NCBI GenBank assembly: GCA_034440615.1 | Contig: JAOTOM010002928.1 | Coordinates: forward strand, 60,486-124,485 | Direction of reading: 5' to 3' | DNA: 64,000 nt | From: Ashinkailepas kermadecensis | Lineage: Eukaryota > Arthropoda > Thecostraca > Neolepadidae | Shown here: positions 11,181 through 23,117 of the stretch, one piece after another | Layout of the letters: each line of letters starts with the position of its first letter | Numbering within the stretch: the first letter of the stretch is position 1 | Position numbers and translations under genes: made by a program | Notes under the pieces: generated by a model | Told to the model about the DNA's origin: nothing | Database searches by the model: none | What the model saw: only the letters and a program-made list of their open reading frames with translations

Positions 11181-11560
11181 TCCTGACCCCTGCCAAAGAG
11201 ACACACGGTCTGGACCTCATGAGAAGAGACAGAGGTATGTTTCATGGTTGCCATGACGTATGACACGTGTTCGTCCTCTTACACTACCACATCCTGAGAG
11301 CCCAACTAGGGGGACGCCTGCTGTTCTTGGCAGTGAGATGCCAAGCAGCCACGGGGACACACAGCCAACACCTTTGCACAACCGGGAAAGAGATGGAGGC
11401 TTACCACTCCAATCGTTCTGGAGCACCGTCCATCCTTTGGCCCCGGTTGGCCAGGCCGGCGGGCACCGGACCAGACCCTCGGCCCGAGGAAACCTGCGAC
11501 CTGATCCGTATGGGGACCTACGGACTTAGTCGGTTCCTCCCCTTTGACCGGAAATTGTAC
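11181..11560. other. Unassigned spacer
   Basis: No recognised gene, only short overlapping frames on both strands. Confidence 0.4.
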
Positions 11561-11636
11561 TTCAGGCTCAGAAGCTTCAGGCTTCCCTTCAGGCTTCAGG
11601 CTTCAGGCTTCCTGAAGCTTAGAAGCTTCAGGCTCA
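11561..11636. repeat. CTTCAGG simple repeat
   Basis: Clustered copies of GCTTCAGG and its inverse CCTGAAGC, so the tract can fold on itself (AGGCTTCCTGAAGCTT). Confidence 0.85.
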
Positions 11637-11928
11637 TGGGAGCTCGCAATCCTCCCCACCACGAAAATGTCAGTGAGAATTAGGATGATCCGGTGCTAAT
11701 GATCATGTCGCGTGCCGATGATGATCTCGTGCTGACGAGCGTCTGGTACTGACGAGTCGCCGCCGGCCAGCTGCCGGGGCAGCCCATTGATCGGCCGGAG
11801 CCCGCCACTGGCCCACCCCGCTGACCGCGTGGCCCAACACGCTGCCTCGCATCTGAGCGCCACCGTCGATGGCCGGCCGACAGCCACTCCGGACTGCTGT
11901 ACTGGACAACAATTCATCAGAGTCGCCC

Positions 11929-12072
11929 ATGACCTGTCGACGCCGGCCTGCCATCAGTCGGCGACAGATGTACTTGAGGTCGTCCGGGCCCTCCGCCACC
12001 CATGACCTGCCGAGGCCGGCCTGCCATCAGTCGGCGGCAGATGTATACGAGGTCGTCCGGGCCCTCCAACGC
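11929..12072. repeat. 72-bp direct duplication
   Basis: ATGACCTGTCGACGCCGGCC at 11929 recurs as ATGACCTGCCGAGGCCGGCC at 12001, each followed by CATCAGTCGGCG and GAGGTCGTCCGGGCCCTCC. Two copies, about 90% alike. The sequence between 11637 and 11928 is GC-rich with no recognised gene. Confidence 0.85.
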
Positions 12073-13720
<1,648 letters not shown>

Positions 13721-14978
13721 TCAATCATCACTTTGCTAGCAATATTTTCGAAAGTGCTGGAAAGATTAATACACCTTAGTGTATCATCATTTCTAAATTA
13801 AAATAATATCATACACCCATTGCAATTTGGTTTCAGAAAAAGCATAGCACATACATGCCAATTGTCTGATGCATAACGCAGTAACTAAATCCCTTGTAAA
13901 TGATAAATTAGTTTGTACCCTGTATCTGGATTTGAAAAAGGCCATTGACACTGTCAGCATCAGCAGTTTGTTACAAAAAAATGTACTTTATTGGCTTTAG
14001 GAGTAATATATACAAACTTTTAAACTCATACCTATCAAATAGATCTTAAAGAACCAAGATACATGACATCCTCTCCCAGCCATTGCATATCACAATAGGT
14101 GTTCCTCAGGGTTCGATTTTTGGACCTTTACTATTTCTTCTAGAAATGAACGATCCCTGCAATGCTTCCAATTTGGTAAACTTTTACCTATTTGCAAACG
14201 ATACTGCCATAACTATTACAGCTGATGATCATTTTGAATTACAAACTAAAGTAGATGAGATAATACCCAAAATCATTGCATGGTGTCAGACCAACATATT
14301 ATCTATTAATGCTGATAAGACTGGATATCATTTTCTTTCTCCAGGAAGCCATGTGATGACTTTCATGTCAAAATAAATACTTCTAATATTAGAAGCCATA
14401 GCTGTGTGAAATATTTAGGTGTATTTATCGATGAAGACATGACGTGGAAAGGCCATATCAATGCCATTTCTTCAAAAATTAGCAGGAATATTGTAATTAT
14501 AGGAAAATCTAGGTATTTTCTATCAACTTGTGAATTGCTCATTCGGTATAATTCTTTAATACTGCCATATCTAAATTACTGTGCTGTTGTTTGCGGAAGT
14601 ACGTATCACTCTAAGCTCGACAAAATTATTAAGTTGCAGAAGCGTGTTATTAGGATTGTTGATAAGAAGCCTTACTTATACCATACAAATGAATTGTTTA
14701 TCAAACATAGAGTTCTCAAGTTTCTGGACATAATTGATGAACAATGTATTTACATCATGTTAGGCTTTGTAAATCAGTCATTACCAGCACCTCCTTCTGA
14801 TATGTTTAAACTTCATCAACAAGGTGGCCTCAGAGTTAGACAATACCTTCAAATACCCTTTTCTGATGTCAATTACAGGATGTTTTCATTACCCTTTAAT
14901 ACACCAAAAGCCTGGAATAAAATAATCTGCTCTCACTTCCATAGGATTGAAGATATATGTAGGAATAAATCATTTTGA
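13721..14978 (+). pseudogene. LINE reverse transcriptase relic (CR1/L2-like)
   Basis: A truncated non-LTR reverse transcriptase. From 13721 it reads [16 protein letters not shown] (finger region), then decayed sequence with stops to about 14080. Next come GVPQGSIFGPLLFLL (motif B) and LFANDTA, where active elements have FADD, so a catalytic Asp is replaced by Asn. From 14406 a clean 190-codon frame carries the thumb and C-terminal region (YLGVFIDEDMTWKGH, LQKRVIRIVDKKPY). The endonuclease and first RT part are missing; the left edge is the (TA)n tract. No poly-A or tail repeat was clearly identified after 14978. Assignment to CR1/L2-like rests on the GVPQGS and Q-K-R-V-I-R blocks and is not certain. 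Confidence 0.85.
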
Positions 14979-16350
14979 AAAACACATCAGGCAATACATT
15001 AATAGAAAGTATGACATTTTGCAATGAATGTCATTGACAATGATGTGCTATGCGTGGTGATCTGTTTGTTTTATTCGGATATTTTCGTTTAAGTATCATG
15101 TTTTCTTTTCTTTCTTCTTTCTTCATACTGGGTTCGTCTTTTCTCCTTAGTGTAGTAATAGTTTAGGAGATGCATGTGCAAGATTAGGGATTTTATATTA
15201 TTTCCCCATTAACACGTATAGCACAGTCTTTTCTGGAGCCCTCGACGACGCTACTAGCTTTGGTAATTGTCTGAGAGGGCTTCAGCAACATCTTTTACTG
15301 ATATCTGGTGGCGGGACCTGTCCAGCAAGAAACACGAGCGGGGAGTGGTGTGACCTACCTTCACTTGCTTACCATGACCTACTTCTCATCGCTGGAATTG
15401 AACGTAATTAGGTCGCACGGGTATGGAAGAGCACTCCTGCCTACCTATTAATGGGTAGGGGAATACAAAAAAATGGGAAGAGTTCTGAGCAGGGGACTGA
15501 GAGAGGTCGTGATTATAGGGGACAGGTGAGGTGGTAGTTATATCCAAATATTATATCCTAAGCAAGTCGCAGACGGTATAGCACGCCCAGGGGTGTAGGA
15601 TCGCAAGATCAGTTGGGGGGGGGGGGTCTCAGTCCTGAGTCGATCAACCCAGGGTACCCACAAATGCTAACTTCTCCCCGGATTTGGACCACTTTAGTTT
15701 GCCATGTTGAAAATAAACATTAATTTCATAAATATTATTTTCCTATTCCCAGTTTTACATGAACTTAGTCCATCCGGCGACAAAATGATCAAGAAATGGT
15801 CTAAAAACCATTATCGAATATCGAGAATCTACTTAGTGCCGAAACGACTTCTTCCCTTTACGCTTGGCATTGCGCCCAATTTCATTATTGTTGTTATGAT
15901 ATTTATATGTGTTGTGTCAAATTTCTGTCCACAGAACGGATTAAAAACACTACGAAATGAAACAGCATGTAACCATCATAGCAAACTCCACATTGCGATC
16001 AGTGCTAAAGGACCTGGGTGATTATCGATTTAAGAAAATTTAAAATAGGATTGCTTGTACTATTTCAAGTTATTAAAGAGTACAATCAGCACCAATACTA
16101 AAGAAACATAGAAGAACCGCGAGAATATCGTCAACACTCATATAAATTTTGGCAATCTGACACCAACCTAGGTTGAACACCAGTAGTATGTCGTACTCGA
16201 CATTCATGCAGCATTGCTTGAATTATTCCTGGGTTGGACTTCCAAAGTTGGGGAGGGGGCTGGCTACAAAGTTTGGGGGGAGGAGCTGAGTTGCAACTTA
16301 TGGACTGCAGACCTTCCAACTGAATATGATCCTGCACCCCTGGTATAGCC
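14979..16350. other. 1.4 kb unassigned DNA
   Basis: Includes a G9-10 run near 15616 and an unrecognised 105-codon frame (15704-16021, +) with a hydrophobic segment. No conserved motif seen. Confidence 0.35.
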
Positions 16351-19300
16351 GTGTGATGGCTCCGTGACACACCTGTAATGTTGACAGGGTGTGATGGCTC
16401 CGTGACACACCTGTAATGTTGACAGGGTGTGATGGCTCCGTGACACACCTGTAATGTTGACAGTGTGATGATTCCGTGACACACCTGTAATGTTGACAGA
16501 GCGTGTGATGGCTCCGTGACACACTTGTAATGTTGACAGGTGTGATGATTCCGTGACACACCTGTAATGTTGACAGAACGTGTGATGGCTCCGTGACACA
16601 CCTGTAATGTTGACAGGGTGTGATGATTCCGTGACACACCTGTAATGTTGACAGGCGTGTGATGGCTCCGTGACACACTTGTAATGTTGATAGGGTGTGA
16701 TGGCTCCGTGACACACCTGTAATGTTGACAGGGTGTGATGGCTCCGTGACACACTTGTCATGTTGACAGGGTGTCATGGCTCCGTGACACACCTGTAATG
16801 TTGACAGAGCGTGTGATGGCTCCGTGACACACCTGTAATATTGACAGCTGTGATGGCTCCGTGACACACCTGTAATGTTGACAGAGCGTGTGATGGCTCC
16901 GTGACACACCTGTAATGTTGACAGGGTGTGATGGCTCCGTGACACACTTGTAATGTTGACAGGGTGTGATGATTCCGTGACACACCTGTAATGTTGACAG
17001 AGCGTGTGATGGCTCCGTGACACACCTGTAATGTTGACAGGGTGTGATGGCTCCGTGACACACCTGTAATGTTGACAGCGTGTGATGGCTCCGTGACACA
17101 CCTGTAATGTTGATAGGGTGTGATGGCTCCGTGACACACCTGTAATGTTGACAGCGTGTGATGGCTCCGTGACACACCTGTAATGTTGACAGAGCGTGTG
17201 ATGGCTCCGTGACACACCTGTAATGTTGACAGGGCGTGATGATTCCGTGACACACTTGTAATGTTGACAGAGCGTGTGATGGCTCCGTGACACACCTGTA
17301 ATGTTGACAGAGCGTGTGATGGCTCCGTGACACACTTGTAATGTTGACAGGTGTGATGATTCCGTGGCACACCTGTAATGTTGACAGAGCGTGTGATGGC
17401 TCCGTGACACACCTGTAATGTTGACAGGGTGTGATGATTCCGTGACACACCTGTAATGTTGACAGAGCGTGTGATGGCTCCGTGACACACTTGTAATGTT
17501 GACAGGGTGTGATGATTCCGTGACACACCTGTAATGTTGACAGGGTTGTGATGGCTCCGTGACACACCTGTAATGTTGACAGGGTGTGATGGCTCCGTGA
17601 CACACCTGTAATGTTGACAGAGCGTGTGATGGCTCCGTGACACACCTGTAATGTTGACAGAGCGTGTGATGGCTCCGTGACACACCTGTACTGTTGACAG
17701 CGTGTGATGGCTCCGTGACACACCTGTAATGTTGACAGAGGTGTGATGGCTCCGTGACACACCTGTAATGTTGACAGGGTGTGATGGCTCCGTGACACAC
17801 CTGTAATGTTGACAGGGTGTGATGGCTCCGTGACACACCTGTAATGTTGACAGGGTGTGATGGCTCCGTGACACACCTGTAATGTTGACAGAGCGTGTGA
17901 TGGCTCCGTGACACACCTGTAATGTTGACAGGGTGTGATGGCTCCGTGACACACCTGTAATGTTGACAGAGCGTGTGATGGCTCCGTGACACACCTGTAA
18001 TGTTGACAGGGTGTGATGGCTCCGTGACACACCTGTAATGTTGACAGGCGTGTGATGGCTCCGTGACACACCTGTAATGTTGACAGGGTGTGATGGCTCC
18101 GTGACACACCTGTAATGTTGACAGGGTGTGATGGCTCCGTGACACACCTGTAATGTTGACAGGGTGTGATGGCTCCGTGACACACCTGTAATGTTGACAG
18201 GGTGTGATGGCTCCGTGACACACCTGTAATGTTGACAGGGTGTGATGGCTCCGTGACACACCTGTAATGTTGACAGGGTGTGATGGCTCCGTGACACACC
18301 TGTAATGTTGACAGAGGTGTGATGGCTCCGTGACACACCTGTAATGTTGACAGGGTGTGATGGCTCCGTGACACACCTGTAATGTTGACAGAGCGTGTGA
18401 TGGCTCCGTGACACACCTGTAATGTTGACAGAGGTGTGATGGCTCCGTGACACACCTGTAATGTTGACAGGCGTGTGATGGCTCCGTGACACACCTGTAA
18501 TGTTGACAGGGTGTGATGGCTCCGTGACACACCTGTAATGTTGACAGGGTGTGATGGCTCCGTGACACACCTGTAATGTTGACAGGGTGTGATGGCTCCG
18601 TGACACACCTGTAATGTTGACAGGGTGTGATGGCTCCGTGACACACCTGTAATGTTGACAGGGTGTGATGGCTCCGTGACACACCTGTAATGTTGACAGG
18701 GTGTGATGGCTCCGTGACACACCTGTAATGTTGACAGAGGTGTGATGGCTCCGTGACACACCTGTAATGTTGACAGGGTGTGATGGCTCCGTGACACACC
18801 TGTAATGTTGACAGGGTGTGATGGCTCCGTGACACACCTGTAATGTTGACAGGGTGTGATGGCTCCGTGACACACCTGTAATGTTGACAGGGTGTGATGG
18901 CTCCGTGACACACCTGTAATGTTGACAGGGTGTGATGGCTCCGTGACACACCTGTAATGTTGACAGTGCCACCTTATGTGTGATGGCTCCGTGACACACC
19001 TGTAATGTTGACAGGGTGTGATGGCTCCGTGACACACCTGTAATGTTGACAGGGTGTGATGGCTCCGTGACACACCTGTAATGTTGACAGGGTGTGATGG
19101 CTCCGTGACACACCTGTAATGTTGACAGAGCGTGTGATGGCTCCGTGACACACCTGTAATGTTGACAGGGTGTGATGGCTCCGTGACACACCTGTAATGT
19201 TGACAGGGTGTGATGGCTCCGTGACACACCTGTAATGTTGACAGGGTGTGATGGCTCCGTGACACACCTGTAATGTTGACAGGGTGTGATGGCTCCGTGA

Positions 19301-22300
19301 CACACCTGTAATGTTGACAGGGTGTGATGGCTCCGTGACACACCTGTAATGTTGACAGGGTGTGATGGCTCCGTGACACACCTGTAATGTTGACAGCGTG
19401 TGATGGCTCCGTGACACACCTGTAATGTTGACAGGGTGTGATGGCTCCGTGACACACCTGTAATGTTGACAGGGTGTGATGGCTCCGTGACACACCTGTA
19501 ATGTTGACAGGGTGTGATGGCTCCGTGACACACCTGTAATGTTGACAGGGTGTGATGGCTCCGTGACACACCTGTAATGTTGACAGGGTGTGATGGCTCC
19601 GTGACACACCTGTAATGTTGACAGGGTGTGATGGCTCCGTGACACACCTGTAATGTTGACAGGGTGTGATGGCTCCGTGACACACCTGTAATGTTGACAG
19701 GGTGTGATGGCTCCGTGACACACCTGTAATGTTGACAGGGTGTGATGGCTCCGTGACACACCTGTAATGTTGACAGGGTGTGATGGCTCCGTGACACACC
19801 TGTAATGTTGACAGGGTGTGATGGCTCCGTGACACACCTGTAATGTTGACAGGGTGTGATGGCTCCGTGACACACCTGTAATGTTGACAGGGTGTGATGG
19901 CTCCGTGACACACCTGTAATGTTGACAGGGTGTGATGGCTCCGTGACACACCTGTTAGTATGGCTTGACACCTGTAATGTTGGTGTGATGGCTCCGTGAC
20001 ACACCTGTAATGTTGACAGGGTGTGATGGCTCCGTGACACACCTGTAATGTTGACATGGTCTGATGGCTCCGTGACACACCTGTAATGTTGACATGGTCT
20101 GATGGCTCCGTGACACACCTGTAATGTTGACAGGGTGTGATGGCTCCGTGACACACCTGTAATGTTGACAGCTGTGATGGCTCCGTGACACACCTGTAAT
20201 GTTGACAGGGTGTGATGGCTCCGTGACACACCTGTAATGTTGACAGGGTGTGATGGCTCCGTGACACACCTGTAATGTTGACAGGGTGTGATGGCTCCGT
20301 GACACACCTGTAATGTTGACAGGGTGTGATGGCTCCGTGACACACCTGTAATGTTGACAGCGTGTGATGGCTCCGTGACACACCTGTAATGTTGACAGGG
20401 TGTGATGGCTCCGTGACACACCTGTAATGTTGACAGCGTGTGATGGCTCCGTGACACACCTGTAATGTTGACAGCGTGTGATGGCTCCGTGACACACCTG
20501 TAATGTTGATAGGGTGTGATGGCTCCGTGACACACCTGTAATGTTGATGAAGGGTGTGATGGCTCCGTGACACACCTGTAATGTTGACAGAGGTGTGATG
20601 GCTCCGTGACACACCTGTAATGTTGACAGGGTGTGATGGCTCCGTGACACACCTGTAATGTTGACAGGGTGTGATGGCTCCGTGACACACCTGTAATGTT
20701 GACAGCGTGTGATGGCTCCGTGACACACCTGTAATGTTGACAGGGTGTGATGGCTCCGTGACACACCTGTAATGTTGACAGGGTGTGATGGCTCCGTGAC
20801 ACACCTGTAATGTTGACAGGGTGTGATGGCTCCGTGACACACCTGTAATGTTGACAGGGTGTGATGGCTCCGTGACACACCTGTAATGTTGACAGAGCGT
20901 GTGATGGCTCCGTGACACACCTGTACTGTTGACAGGGTGTGATGGCTCCGTGACACACCTGTAATGTTGACAGCTGTGATGGCTCCGTGACACACCTGTA
21001 ATGTTGACAGAGCGTGTGATGGCTCCGTGACACACCTGTAATGTTGACAGGGTGTGATGGCTCCGTGACACACCTGTAATGTTGACAGTGTGTGATGGCT
21101 CCGTGACACACCTGTAATGTTGACAGGGTGTGATGGCTCCGTGACACACCTGTAATGTTGACAGGGTGTGATGGCTCCGTGACACACCTGTAATGTTGAC
21201 AGGGTGTGATGGCTCCGTGACACACCTGTAATGTTGACATGGTCTGATGGCTCCGTGACACACCTGTAATGTTGACAGAGCGTGTGATGGCTCCGTGACA
21301 CACCTGTAATGTTGACAGGGTGTGATGGCTCCGTGACACACCTGTAATGTTGACAGGCTGTGATGGCTCCGTGACACACCTGTAATGTTGACAGGGTGTA
21401 ATGGCTCTTAAACGTAATGTTGACAGGGTGTGATGGCTCCGTGACACACCTGTAATGTTGACAGGGTGTGATGGCTCCGTGACACACCTGTAATGTTGAC
21501 AGCGTGTGAGGGCCCCAAACTGTAATGTTGACAGGGTGTGATGGCTCCGTGACACACCTGTAATGTTGACAGGGTGTGATGGCTCCGTGACACACCTGTA
21601 ATGTTGACAGGCTGTGATGGCTCCGTGACACACCTGTAATGTTGACAGGGTGTGATGGCTCCGTGACACACCTGTAATGTTGACAGGGTGTGATGGCTCC
21701 GTGACACACCTGTAATGTTGACAGGGTGTGATGGCTCCGTGACACACCTGTAATGTTGACAGCTGTGATGGCTCCGTGACACACCTGTAATGTTGACAGA
21801 GCGTGTGATGGCTCCGTGACACACCTGTAATGTTGACAGCTGTGATGGCTCCGTGACACACCTGTAATGTTGACAGAGCGTGTGATGGCTCCGTGACACA
21901 CCTGTAATGTTGACAGGGTGTGATGGCTCCGTGACACACCTGTAATGTTGATAGGGTGTGATGGCTCCGTGACACACCTGTAATGTTGACAGCCTGTGAT
22001 GGCTCCGTGACACACCTGTAATGTTGACAGAGCGTGTGATGGCTCCGTGACACACCTGTAATGTTGACAGCTGTGATGGATCCGTGACAAACCTGTAATG
22101 TTGACAGAGCGTGTGATGGCTCCGTGACACACCTGTAATGTTGACAGGGTGTGATGGCTCCGTGACAAATATGTAATGTTGATAGGGTGTGATGGCTCCG
22201 TGACACACCTGTAATGTTGACAGGGTGTGATGGCTCCGTGACACACCTGTAATGTTGATAGGGTGTGATGGCTCCGTGACACACCTGTAATGTTGACAGC

Positions 22301-23079
22301 GTGTGATGGCTCCGTGACACACCTGTAATGTTGATAGGGTGTGATGGCTCCGTGACACACCTGTAATGTTGACAGAGCGTGTGATGGCTCCGTGACACAC
22401 CTGTAATGTTGACAGCGTGTGATGGCTCCGTGACACACCTGTAATGTTGATAGGGTGTGATGGCTCCGTGACACACCTGTAATGTTATGCTCTGACAGTT
22501 GACAGGGTGTGATGGCTCCGTGACACACCTGTAATGTTGACAGGGTGTGATGGCTCCGTGACACACCTGTAATGTTGACAGGGTGTGATGGCTCCGTGAC
22601 ACACCTGTAATGTTGACAGAGCGTGTGATGGCTCCGTGACACACCTGTAATGTTGACAGGGTGTGATGGCTCCGTGACACACCTGTAATGTTGACAGCGT
22701 GTGATGGCTCCGTGACACACCTGTAATGTTGACAGGTGTGATGGCTCCGTGACACACCTGTAATGTTGATAGGGTGTGATGGCTCCGTGACACACCTGTA
22801 ATGTTGATAGGGTGTGATGGCTCCGTGACACACCTGTAATGTTGATAGGGTGTGATGGCTCCGTGACACACCTGTAATGTTGACAGCGTGTGATGGCTCC
22901 GTGACACACCTGTAATGTTGACAGCGTGTGATGGCTCCGTGACACACCTGTAATGTTGACAGAGCGTGTGATGGCTCCGTGACACACCTGTAATGTTGAC
23001 AGCTGTGATGGCTCCGTGACACACCTGCAATGTTGACAGAGCGTGTGATGGCTCCGTGACGCACCTGTCATGTTGACAG
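16351..23079. repeat. Giant 38-bp minisatellite, about 175 units
   Basis: Head-to-tail units built from GTGTGATGGCTCCGTGACAC and ACCTGTAATGTTGACAGG. Most repeat every 38 bp; joints vary (ACAGGGTG, ACAGCGTG, ACAGAGCGTG, ACAGAGGTG, ACAGCTG, ACAGGTG), giving units of about 36-40 bp. The middle (about 18480-19950) is nearly uniform. The left edge (16440-17540) is rich in GATTCC and CTTGTAATG variants. The right part (20500-22850) is rich in GTTGATAGGG variants. Interruptions occur at about 18966, 19953, 21400, 21507 and 22486. Each unit has the dyad CCTGT-AATGTTG-ACAGG and a CACCTG E-box. The minus strand of the unit lacks TAA, TAG and TGA in all frames, which creates false long reading frames of up to about 2100 codons. 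No known satellite name is recognised. Confidence 0.98.
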
Positions 23080-23117
23080 CCGGTCAGCGGCGACGAGTCT
23101 GACGCACCTGACCGACG

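Noticed and set aside
10785..11263. Thr/Tyr/Leu-rich repeat protein
   Set aside because: Overlapping frames of the 40-bp minisatellite; several frames are open at once.
11560..12070. GC-rich region as a gene with a duplicated domain
   Set aside because: The 72-bp duplication is in frame by chance (72 is a multiple of 3), but both strands are open and no motif is recognised.
16774..23064. A 2096-codon Cys/His-rich repeat protein on the minus strand
   Set aside because: The 38-bp unit has no TAA, TAG or TGA on that strand in any frame, so all three frames are open over the array. Unit length is not a multiple of 3, the joints change the frame freely, and no start or splice context is seen.
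16351..23079. CRISPR array (regular repeats of about 38 bp)
   Set aside because: There are no unique spacers: units follow head to tail with only 0-4 variable bases at the joints, and the context is eukaryotic with no cas genes.
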